Shown: positions 1 through 5,115 of the stretch, piece after piece | How positions within the stretch are numbered: the stretch's first letter is position 1 | How the letters are laid out: every line of letters begins with the position of its first letter | DNA from: Cytophagales bacterium | Lineage (GTDB): Bacteria > Bacteroidota > Bacteroidia > Cytophagales > JAAEPT01 | Assembly: GCA_011524675.1 (NCBI GenBank) | Contig: WTJX01000381.1 | Location: 1 to 5,115 of the forward strand | Length of the DNA: 5,115 nt | Direction: 5' to 3' | The notes under the pieces: model-generated | Databases searched by the model: none | Seen by the model: only the letters and a program-made list of their open reading frames with translations | Told to the model about the DNA's origin: nothing | Translations under genes and position numbers: made by a program

Positions 1-108
1 TTAAGTACAAGGTACTTTATACTTCGTACTGTTCAGCAGTAATTTAGTTTTTGCTTTACTATGATAAAAGCACGAATTTTAAGAGCAATGTTTTTTTGTC
101 TTACAATC

Positions 109-837
109 TCAAAAATCTTTATGTAGGCTAGCGACTTCTCCAATGACGATGACGGCAGGGGCGGAGAGTTCTTTTTCTTTGACTACTGTTTCTATCGTAG
201 CTACTGTGCCTAAGCCCATTTTTTCATTGGGACGTGAGCCGTGCTGTATGATGGCTACAGGTGTATCTGCTTTGCCTGCTGTCGTAAATACTTTTACGAT
301 TTGGTCTAGCTTGTGCATACCCATGAGGATGACTGCGGTAGCGTTTGATTGCGCTACTAAGGGTACATCTTTGGATAGCTTATGATCTTTGGTTGTGCCT
401 GTTACCACCCAAAAGCTTTCGTTGATGCCTCTGCGTGTCAAGGGGATGCCTTGTAGTTCTGGTACAGAGTAAGTGCTTGACAGACCGGGGACAACGGCGG
501 TACTGAGTCCATGTTGCTCTGCAAATACTATTTCTTCATGCCCACGACCAAATACAAAGGGGTCTCCACCTTTTAGACGTACTACATGCCCTTTTTCTTT
601 TGCTTTGTCAACAATCAGTTGGTTGATTTCTTCTTGCTTTAGTTGGCACTTTCCTACCAGTTTACCGACATAGATACATTCGATTCCTTCTTTGACGTGG
701 CTTAGAAGCTCTTTGGCTGCTAAAGCATCATAGAGGACTACATCTGCTGCTTGTAGGGCTTTTACTCCTTTGAGGGTAATGAGGTCTGGGTCGCCAGGAC
801 CAGCACCTACGAGGGTAAGTTGTGGGTTAGGATTCAT
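109..837 (-). CDS. cobA: Uroporphyrinogen-III C-methyltransferase (SUMT)
   Basis: This cytoplasmic enzyme moves two methyl groups from S-adenosylmethionine to carbons 2 and 7 of uroporphyrinogen III, giving precorrin-2, the branch point to siroheme and cobalamin. At 242 residues it has the usual length of a stand-alone SUMT, without the oxidase/chelatase half of CysG. Visible family motifs are the N-terminal glycine-rich loop VGAGPGDPDLITLKG (residues 10-24), RLKGGDPFVFGRG (87-99), VPGLSS (117-121 region), LTRRG (133-137), the MGM segment (172-174) and the C-terminal PAVIVIGEV (227-235). The ATG at 837 puts the first strand and glycine loop at the normal distance from the N terminus; only A-rich sequence precedes it, as is common in Bacteroidota. 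The sulfite reductase upstream on the same strand needs siroheme, so the likely role here is siroheme supply rather than cobalamin. A stem-loop with a T tract lies about 60 bases before the start, so it may not be simply co-transcribed with the reductase. Confidence 0.97.
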   Translation of the reverse strand: MNPNPQLTLVGAGPGDPDLITLKGVKALQAADVVLYDALAAKELLSHVKEGIECIYVGKLVGKCQLKQEEINQLIVDKAKEKGHVVRLKGGDPFVFGRGHEEIVFAEQHGLSTAVVPGLSSTYSVPELQGIPLTRRGINESFWVVTGTTKDHKLSKDVPLVAQSNATAVILMGMHKLDQIVKVFTTAGKADTPVAIIQHGSRPNEKMGLGTVATIETVVKEKELSAPAVIVIGEVASLHKDF

Positions 838-895
838 TTTTTTGGTAGATGGTTATATACTTTTTGGCTATTTTCCAATCGATTATCTAGGGTTT

Positions 896-942
896 CAAAA
901 AACTAAAGAAGGCTTTGCAAAAAAAAAAATGCAAAGCCTTCT
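896..942 (-). terminator. Rho-independent terminator-like hairpin between reductase and cobA
   Basis: A perfect 13-bp stem joins 907-919 (AGAAGGCTTTGCA on plus) with 930-942. The loop is ten A on the plus strand, ten T on the minus strand. Read in the minus direction, the stem is followed at 906-897 by TTAGTTTTTT, a typical terminator tail; on the plus strand the following sequence is not T-rich. It therefore best fits a terminator for transcription coming from the sulfite reductase, placed about 60 bases before the cobA start. The all-T loop is unusual. It may stop all, or only part, of the read-through into cobA. Confidence 0.65.
904..922 (-). repeat. 19-base word, inverted copy of 3478-3496
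   Basis: On the minus strand this reads TTTTGCAAAGCCTTCTTTA, identical to the plus strand at 3478-3496. Here it forms the second arm and flank of the terminator-like hairpin at 907-942. An exact 19-base match 2.5 kb away is unlikely by chance, even in AT-rich DNA. It suggests a hairpin type that recurs in this genome, or a small dispersed repeat. Confidence 0.6.
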
Positions 943-1046
943 AAGTGTTTTGAAAAAAGAAATAAGTTTATAAATCTACATTATTTAATACGTAAATAGC
1001 TCAATAGTAAATTGTAAATCTCGTGTTGTATTTCTTTTTATGTTAC

Positions 1047-1075
1047 AAAGCTTTACTATTGAATAGTAAAGCTTT
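1047..1075 (-). terminator. Stem-loop just after the sulfite reductase stop
   Basis: AAAGCTTTACTAT (1047-1059) pairs perfectly over 13 bp with 1063-1075 around a three-base loop (TGA on plus). It starts ten bases past the reductase stop codon in the direction of transcription. No clear T run follows on the minus strand (GTAACATAAAAAG), so it may act as a transcript-end or mRNA-stabilising hairpin rather than a canonical intrinsic terminator. The word AATAGTAAA also occurs directly repeated at 1003-1011 and 1062-1070. Confidence 0.5.
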
Positions 1076-1085
1076 ATAGAGGGAA

Positions 1086-3209
1086 TTACACCGTCGCTTC
1101 TTTGGCAAGCTGCTTAGTTCTTGTTTCTTTCATTTTGCTGATGAAGGCTTTAGCGTCTTCGTAATAGCTTTGAGCAAAGGCAAGGCTAGGCTCATTACCA
1201 TTGATTTGCTCTACATAGTCAATAAAGCTTTTACCTCCTAAGTCAAAGTTACCATTGGCTACAAAGTGCTCGTTAAAGTCATTGATAATGCCTTCATGGG
1301 TGTTACACTGGATGCTTTCACCTATGAGTAGGGCTTTTGCTCCTAATACTAAGCTTTTGTATGAATAGTATATTGACTCTTCCCACTGACCGTTGTTTAG
1401 TCTGCTTTCTGCTAAGTCAAATTTTTCTTCTGCTTCTAGCATCATCGTACCTACTAGGTCTAAGATAACCCCGGCACACTCACCTACACCTACTGCTTTT
1501 ACATACTTTTCTTCTGCTCCCCAGTCTGTGTAGTAGTCTTCTGGTATTTCTGTAGTCAAGTCTGTGTATGGCTTCATAAGTTTGAAGAAATACATCTTGT
1601 CTTCAGCGATTTGTCTTCTGTAATAGTTATTGAAGTATTCGCCTTCTAGTGCGTTTTCTTCATAATCTCCTAATAAGAATGAGAATGCTTCTGGCACTCG
1701 CTTAGCAGGTAGTTTCACTACTTTGTCTGCTATGCTTGGTTTTCCTTCTTTGTCAAAGCCTCCACCTAGTAGCAATTGTAAGGCTGGCATCACTAGTCCG
1801 TTCTTTTTGATGGACATACCTTGGAAACCTATGTTGGCGATGCTGTGCTGACCACAAGCGTTCATACAACCACTGATTTTGATTTTGATATCATTGTTAA
1901 AGATCAAATCGTAGTGCTTTTCTAGCATGAGTCGCTCTAGCTCTTTTGAGATACCTGTACTACTTGCTATCCCTAGGTTACACGTGTCTGTTCCTGGGCA
2001 AGCGGTAATGTCTGCGGTACTGTCAAAGCCTGGGTTGGCAAAGCCTAATGTATATAGTTTGTTGAATAAAGAAGGTAAAGCTTCTTTTCTTACAAACTTC
2101 AATAAGAACCCTTGGTTCACAGTGATTCTGATATCGTCTGCGGCATAGCCCTCATCTACTAATGCGGCTAAAGCTCTTGCGCTATCATTAGATAAGTCTC
2201 CTGTCGTGATTTTGATATATACACCAAAGGCATCTTTCTGCTTTTGCTCAAAGACGTTTGTTTTAGTCCAGTCTTCGTACATTTTGGCATCCAAGGGAAT
2301 CTCTTGTGGGAAGTCTGTTCTTTCTCCTAGGCTTCCTTCGATTACTTTTGAGGTATCTATCGCTACACTTTTATTGATAAGTGCTGTTTTTTGCTTTTCT
2401 ACCAATTCCATGAAGGCTTCAAAACCTATTTTCTTGATTAAGAACTTCATACGTGCCTTTCCTCTTGACGCTCTTTCACCGTAGCGATCAAATACTCTAA
2501 GACATGCTTCCATGAAAGGTATCATTTGATCTGTAGGCAAAAAGTCGTATGCTTTGTGTGATAGGGCAGGCTGTGACCCTAGACCACCACCTACTTGTAC
2601 TTCAAAGCCTAATGCTCCGTCTTTTACTTTTGGTAAAAAGCCGATGTCGTGCATGAAGCTGTATCCTGTGTCTTTGTCGCTTGAAGAGAAAGATACTTTG
2701 AACTTTCTTCCCATTTCTTGACAGATAGGGTTTCTTAAGAAATATTCAAAGAGCGCATGTGCATAAGGTGTGATGTCGAAAGGCTCTTCTGGATCAACAC
2801 CTGCAGTAGCTGATGCGGTTACATTTCTTACGGTATTACCACATGCTTCTCTAAGCGTAATGCCTTCTTCTTCTAATGCTGCCCATACTTTAGGAGAGTC
2901 TTTGAGGCTTACATAGTGTACTTGTATGTCTTGACGTGTGGTCAAGTGCATTTTTGGCGTAGCGTAGATGTCTGCCGTGTCAGCAATTTTGACCAATTGC
3001 TTGGCAGTTACTTTACCGTAGGGTAGTTTGATACGGATCATCTGTACGCCTTCCTGTCGTTGACCATAGACACCTCTTGATAGTCTGAATGAACGGAACT
3101 TTTCTTCGTCTTCTTTTCCAGAAAAGAAAGAAGTGATCTTATCGTTTAGCTCTACGATGTCTTCTTTTGCTCTTGGGTCTTTTACTTTTGATAGGTCTAT
3201 TGTACTCAT
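1086..3209 (-). CDS. Siroheme/[4Fe-4S] sulfite reductase with C-terminal HEPN-like helical domain
   Basis: This protein belongs to the nitrite/sulfite reductase family, which performs six-electron reductions on a coupled siroheme-[4Fe-4S] centre in the cytoplasm. The first half (about residues 45-275) contains the ferredoxin-like repeat and the substrate-binding residues: TTRQ (Arg92), NTVRNV (Arg128) and RKFK (Lys169, Lys171). The second half (about 325-515) contains the cluster and siroheme ligands CPGTDTC (Cys404, Cys410) and CMNAC (Cys448, Cys452). The RKFK motif matches E. coli CysI, where both lysines bind sulfite. Plant ferredoxin-nitrite reductases have asparagine at the second lysine, so sulfite is the more likely substrate. 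A GVGECAG segment (574-580) leads into a helical tail (about 588-700) resembling a HEPN domain; I see no Rx4-6H ribonuclease motif in it, so it is probably structural. At 707 residues it is well above a plain reductase because of this tail. No flavoprotein partner is encoded here, so the electron donor may be ferredoxin. The siroheme-pathway gene cobA follows on the same strand. Confidence 0.93.
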   Translation of the reverse strand: MSTIDLSKVKDPRAKEDIVELNDKITSFFSGKEDEEKFRSFRLSRGVYGQRQEGVQMIRIKLPYGKVTAKQLVKIADTADIYATPKMHLTTRQDIQVHYVSLKDSPKVWAALEEEGITLREACGNTVRNVTASATAGVDPEEPFDITPYAHALFEYFLRNPICQEMGRKFKVSFSSSDKDTGYSFMHDIGFLPKVKDGALGFEVQVGGGLGSQPALSHKAYDFLPTDQMIPFMEACLRVFDRYGERASRGKARMKFLIKKIGFEAFMELVEKQKTALINKSVAIDTSKVIEGSLGERTDFPQEIPLDAKMYEDWTKTNVFEQKQKDAFGVYIKITTGDLSNDSARALAALVDEGYAADDIRITVNQGFLLKFVRKEALPSLFNKLYTLGFANPGFDSTADITACPGTDTCNLGIASSTGISKELERLMLEKHYDLIFNNDIKIKISGCMNACGQHSIANIGFQGMSIKKNGLVMPALQLLLGGGFDKEGKPSIADKVVKLPAKRVPEAFSFLLGDYEENALEGEYFNNYYRRQIAEDKMYFFKLMKPYTDLTTEIPEDYYTDWGAEEKYVKAVGVGECAGVILDLVGTMMLEAEEKFDLAESRLNNGQWEESIYYSYKSLVLGAKALLIGESIQCNTHEGIINDFNEHFVANGNFDLGGKSFIDYVEQINGNEPSLAFAQSYYEDAKAFISKMKETRTKQLAKEATV

Positions 3210-3244
3210 GACTACTTTTTTTATGAGGTGTTGTATTGTTTTTA

Positions 3245-3252
3245 TATGTTTG
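3245..3252 (+). promoter_or_regulatory. Candidate Bacteroidota -7 promoter box (TAnnTTTG)
   Basis: TATGTTTG is a perfect match to the TAnnTTTG -7 box of the Bacteroidota primary sigma factor. It would start a plus-strand transcript near 3257-3260, immediately before the folded element at 3262-3338. No clear TTG -33 box is seen at the right distance, only a T-rich stretch around 3216-3222. The support is therefore the -7 match and its position. Confidence 0.35.
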
Positions 3253-3261
3253 GAGCATTAT

Positions 3262-3338
3262 GCGTTAGGGATAGTAGCGGCATCCTTTTGCCCCCTAAGG
3301 GCAAAAGATACAGCGGATAGCCCGACCGTAGGGAACGC
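3262..3338 (+). repeat. Compact structured intergenic element (GCGTTAGGG...GGAACGC), possible small RNA
   Basis: Distant parts pair in nested order. GCGTT (3262-3266) pairs with AACGC (3334-3338), and GGG (3268-3270) with CCC (3321-3323). The apex is a perfect 9-bp stem, CTTTTGCCC (3285-3293) with GGGCAAAAG (3299-3307), closed by a five-base loop. Between these helices the two strands stay in register with short matched steps (TA/TA, GC/GC, AT/AT) and an AGCGG word on each side (3276-3280 and 3312-3316). From memory, sequences with these ends recur between genes in many Bacteroidota genomes, so it is probably a dispersed conserved element; I cannot assign it to a named family. Whether it works as RNA, as a terminator or as a mobile DNA repeat is not shown by the sequence. 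Strand is uncertain; plus is chosen because of the promoter box just upstream. Confidence 0.6.
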
Positions 3339-3374
3339 CCAAAACGGTTTTTAGAAGGTATTGCATAACTAAGA

Positions 3375-3472
3375 TTTTGTACTTAGTCAAGGCTTTCAAT
3401 ATTTTAAAACCGCAGTTTACTAGTTGTAAATGAGGATTTTAAAATGTTGTATAACGCTGAATAAGTGCAAAA
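3375..3472. repeat. 98-base imperfect palindrome, REP-like or miniature mobile element candidate
   Basis: The two halves pair almost throughout. The outer arm TTTTGTACTTAGTCA (3375-3389) faces 3458-3472 with 13 Watson-Crick pairs, one wobble and one mismatch in 15. A weaker stretch follows, then CAAT plus ATTTTAAAA (3397-3409) pairs with 3437-3449. CC/GG continues across a single bulged A (3436), and TTTAC (3416-3420) pairs with GTAAA (3426-3430) around the loop TAGTT. As RNA this is one long hairpin; as single-stranded DNA it resembles repeat units moved by Y1/RAYT-type transposases. No transposase gene is in the window. Part of the right arm overlaps the next hairpin. Confidence 0.6.
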
Positions 3473-3495
3473 GATGGTTTTGCAAAGCCTTCTTT
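3470..3495. other. Hairpin just upstream of the RNA ligase start
   Basis: Bases 3470-3480 pair with 3485-3495 around TGCA, with one T-T mismatch (3475/3490) and one G-T wobble in eleven positions. It ends 18 bases before the ligase ATG, so in a ligase mRNA it would sit close to the ribosome landing site and could affect translation. In the minus direction it is followed by TTTTGC, so it could instead weakly terminate minus-strand transcription. It shares bases with the right end of the 98-base palindrome, so the two folds exclude each other in part. Confidence 0.4.
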
Positions 3496-3496
3496 A
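3478..3496 (+). repeat. 19-base word, inverted copy of 904-922
   Basis: TTTTGCAAAGCCTTCTTTA is identical to the minus strand at 904-922, where it is part of a terminator-like hairpin with a perfect 13-bp stem. Here the partner arm is imperfect, as if this were a decayed or recombined copy. The two inverted copies bracket the whole sulfite reductase gene. Confidence 0.6.
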
Positions 3497-3513
3497 AGTA
3501 GAACGTATGAGTT

Positions 3514-4509
3514 ATGTTTAGAAAATACACCTCCATTGAAAATACCTACCGCGAAAAATTTATAGATCGAATCTCTGGTCATGGATTTTGGAACGATGAA
3601 TTTATTGTTCAAGAGAAAGCTCATGGTTCAAACCTAAGCTATTGGACTACAAACGGTGAAGACTTCTTCTCAGCAAAAAGAACTGCCCAATTAGAAGATG
3701 GAGAAAGGTTTTTTAATTACGAATCTGTCCTTGAAGAAATAAAACCAAAACTCAAAATGATTTGGTTAGACCTAAAAAAAGAGTACTCAGATCTCACCCA
3801 AGTTACAGTTTTTGGCGAGCTGATAGGCGGGACTTACCCTCACAAGGAAGTAGCAAAAGATAAATCCTCAATAACGGTTCAAAAAGGAGTGTTTTATAGT
3901 CCTAAAAATCATTTTTATGCTTTTGATATCTTAATCAATACGGAGACCTATTTAGATATTGATGTGGCAAATGCATACTTTGAAAAGCAAAATTTGTTAC
4001 ATGCCAAAACGCTTTATAGAGGAGGGATAGAAGATTGTTTGGCTTATCCTAATGAGTTTGCGACTACATTACCTGCTGAGTTTGGTCTTCCAGCAATAAC
4101 TCCCAACATTGCTGAAGGTGTAGTGATAAAACCTGCCAAAACGAGGTACTTCAACAATGGAGTGAGAGTTATTCTTAAAAATAAGAATGCGAAATGGTCT
4201 GAGAAAGAGAAAAGTACTAGGCGCATAAAGGTAGAAGACAAACCTTCTGAGAAAGCGGTAAAACTTCAAGAACTCATTTTGACCTATGTAACGGAGAATA
4301 GGCTCAATAATGTAATAAGTAAAATTGGAGAGGTTACCCAAAGCGATTTTAGAAAAGTCTTCGCTATGTTCAATAAAGACATTGTGTCCGATTTTATGAA
4401 AGATAATCACGCTTTAATGGACGAACTAGAAAAAAAGGAAGTCAAATCAATTAAGAAATCCTTCTTTAAGACAGCGACGAGATTGGTGAATGAAAGAATT
4501 AATGCATAG
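3514..4509 (+). CDS. T4 Rnl2-type RNA ligase
   Basis: ATP-dependent RNA ligases of the Rnl2 group join a 3'-hydroxyl to a 5'-phosphate, typically at nicks in duplex RNA, through ligase-AMP and RNA-adenylate intermediates. All nucleotidyltransferase motifs are visible: motif I EKAHGSN with the AMP-accepting Lys35 (the same residue number as in T4 Rnl2), AKRT with Arg56, FGEL with Glu102, motif III FYAFDI (134-139), motif IV EGVVIKP (201-207) and motif V LKNKNAKWSEK (221-231) with Lys222 and Lys224. The C-terminal domain carries YVTENRLNNVISKIGE (258-273), nearly identical to T4 Rnl2. The length, 331 residues, matches the 334 of T4 Rnl2. The start is firm because MFRKYTSIEN aligns with MFKKYSSLEN of T4. 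Between Glu102 and motif III there is an extra segment with YPH and VQKGVFYSP, which recalls kinetoplastid RNA-editing ligases more than T4. The biological substrate in bacteria is not known; RNA repair is the general expectation. A structured intergenic region precedes it and a secreted protein gene follows after ten bases. Confidence 0.96.
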   Translation: MFRKYTSIENTYREKFIDRISGHGFWNDEFIVQEKAHGSNLSYWTTNGEDFFSAKRTAQLEDGERFFNYESVLEEIKPKLKMIWLDLKKEYSDLTQVTVFGELIGGTYPHKEVAKDKSSITVQKGVFYSPKNHFYAFDILINTETYLDIDVANAYFEKQNLLHAKTLYRGGIEDCLAYPNEFATTLPAEFGLPAITPNIAEGVVIKPAKTRYFNNGVRVILKNKNAKWSEKEKSTRRIKVEDKPSEKAVKLQELILTYVTENRLNNVISKIGEVTQSDFRKVFAMFNKDIVSDFMKDNHALMDELEKKEVKSIKKSFFKTATRLVNERINA

Positions 4510-4519
4510 TAATATTTGA

Positions 4520-5115
4520 ATGAAAAACACATTTATCATATTTCTCTTACTATTATCTGTTACCTCAAAAGCATCTATGCCAAGTTCATTGAGGATTATT
4601 AGTTCATTTGAACATTGTCGGAATAAGGTGACTACTAGTGAAGATATGTATATCTCTTGGGTATTATCGAGTTATAAGTCAAAACCTGATGTGTATAATA
4701 TAAGAGTGTCTAATCTTTTTGGTGAAACCATACAGGAGTTTACCTCAAAAGATGATTATATGATTTTAGACAAGGAATTGTTTTCTAAAATTGAGTATAA
4801 TAAACCTTTTTTAATTTCGGTAAGTGCCAAAGGAATTGAAGAAGAAACTACCGTTGCCTTTGAGTTGATTGACGATAAATTATTGAAGCGTAAACTAACT
4901 AGTTTTCAAGATTCATTAAATTATTTGTTGGATTATGGCTGTTTTTCAAATCTATTCAAGCTGTTAAAAGATAAGCAAGCAGACTATTTCATTGACGAAA
5001 TAATTAGTAAATATAAGAGCGGGGATTCGCTAGAGATGTTACGTTATAGAACCTATTCGAACTCTGCTACTAACGTATTTGACTACAAGATTTTTCAAGA
5101 TGATGACAGTTTAAG
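4520..5115 (+). CDS. Secreted or envelope protein of unknown function, 3' end outside the window
   Basis: The frame opens at ATG 4520 and stays open for 198 codons to the window edge, so the gene is incomplete. The start is supported by an immediate signal peptide: MKNT, a hydrophobic run FIIFLLLLSV (5-14) and a likely cleavage after SKA (18). Residues about 39-118 look like a beta-sandwich, with ISW (45-47), IRVSNLFGETIQEF (61-74) and LISVSA (98-103), a pattern I associate with Ig/FN3-like exported Bacteroidota proteins; this is inference from pattern only. The rest (about 123-165) looks helical and charged. Cysteines at 33 and 141 could pair after export. It begins ten bases after the RNA ligase stop on the same strand, so co-transcription is possible, but an exported protein has no obvious link to RNA ligation. 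Base composition is strongly AT-rich. No family name can be given. Confidence 0.75.
   Translation, partial: MKNTFIIFLLLLSVTSKASMPSSLRIISSFEHCRNKVTTSEDMYISWVLSSYKSKPDVYNIRVSNLFGETIQEFTSKDDYMILDKELFSKIEYNKPFLISVSAKGIEEETTVAFELIDDKLLKRKLTSFQDSLNYLLDYGCFSNLFKLLKDKQADYFIDEIISKYKSGDSLEMLRYRTYSNSATNVFDYKIFQDDDSL

Larger units (their letters stand above)
3210..3513. other. Divergent intergenic region rich in secondary structure
   Basis: These 304 bases separate the minus-strand sulfite reductase from the plus-strand RNA ligase and must hold both promoters unless the genes are read from further away. I find no convincing coding sequence. Most of it is occupied by a TAnnTTTG box (3245-3252), a self-folding element (3262-3338), a near-palindrome (3375-3472) and a hairpin (3470-3495), each listed separately. 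The stretch 3210-3244 is AT-rich leader of the reductase. There is no clear Shine-Dalgarno sequence before either start codon. Confidence 0.8.

Noticed and set aside
3..17. Short hairpin AAGTAC-AAG-GTACTT after cobA
   Set aside because: Only six pairs with no T tract in either direction; too weak to call a terminator. The rest of 1-108 shows no gene start or conserved element.
588..700. Active HEPN ribonuclease in the reductase tail, which would suggest a defence role
   Set aside because: No Rx4-6H motif is visible, and the tail is part of a metabolic reductase fusion that I associate with Bacteroidota (these positions are residue numbers in the 1086-3209 protein).
943..1046. Minus-strand promoter for cobA (TAGATTTA, near TAnnTTTG)
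   Set aside because: The last base differs from consensus, the TTG spacing is long, and a transcript starting there would run straight into the terminator-like hairpin at 907-942.
3133..3354. Plus-strand open frame of 73 codons crossing into the structured element
   Set aside because: It overlaps the reductase start in antisense, and its second half is just the translated folded element; no coding signal of its own.
3361..3390. Sigma70-like promoter for the reductase on the minus strand (TTGACT, 17 bases, TATGCA)
   Set aside because: The -10 match is poor, Bacteroidota use a different consensus, and the sequence lies in the palindrome arm, which explains it equally well.
3262..3472. Integron attC sites (GTTAGGG and ATAACGC-like words)
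   Set aside because: The words are attC-like only superficially: GTTAGGG lacks the final pyrimidine, the pairing partners do not form R'/R'' and L'/L'' boxes, and there is no integrase or cassette series.
3439..3624. Minus-strand 61-codon frame over the start of the RNA ligase
   Set aside because: It is antisense to the conserved ligase N terminus and the upstream hairpin; no recognisable protein features.
4069..4410. Minus-strand 113-codon frame inside the RNA ligase
   Set aside because: It lies wholly opposite conserved ligase motifs IV, V and the C-terminal domain; it is a shadow of that gene.

Overview
The window most likely comes from a member of the Bacteroidota (flavobacterial or cytophagal type). 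The signs are AT-rich DNA, no clear Shine-Dalgarno sequence before any start, a sulfite reductase carrying the C-terminal helical (HEPN-like) extension I associate with this phylum, and a perfect TAnnTTTG promoter box. No ribosomal RNA, tRNA, CRISPR array or transposase gene is visible.

Left part, minus strand (1-3209): a sulfur-assimilation and siroheme block. Transcription would run right to left, first through a 707-residue siroheme/[4Fe-4S] sulfite reductase (1086-3209), then through cobA, the uroporphyrinogen-III C-methyltransferase that starts siroheme synthesis (109-837). The two are a functional pair: CobA makes precorrin-2, the precursor of the siroheme the reductase needs. They are separated by 248 bases with two strong stem-loops (1047-1075 and 907-942). 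The second is followed by a T-rich tract in the minus direction, so cobA may have its own promoter or be partly attenuated. Other enzymes of the pathway are not in the window and may lie to the left.

Middle (3210-3513): a 304-base divergent intergenic region that is unusually structured. In order it holds a TAnnTTTG box, a compact element that folds on itself (3262-3338), a 98-base imperfect palindrome (3375-3472), and a hairpin (3470-3495). One arm of that hairpin belongs to a 19-base word that recurs, inverted, in the terminator beside cobA.

Right part, plus strand (3514-5115): a T4 Rnl2-type RNA ligase of 331 residues with all nucleotidyltransferase motifs and the Rnl2-specific C-terminal domain. 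Ten bases later begins a secreted or envelope protein of unknown function that runs off the window. This half looks more AT-rich than the sulfur block: hand counts give 14 G+C in the 60 bases at 4741-4800 against 27 in 541-600. It may have a separate, accessory history. The most unusual content is the RNA ligase together with the dense structured DNA/RNA just upstream of it.
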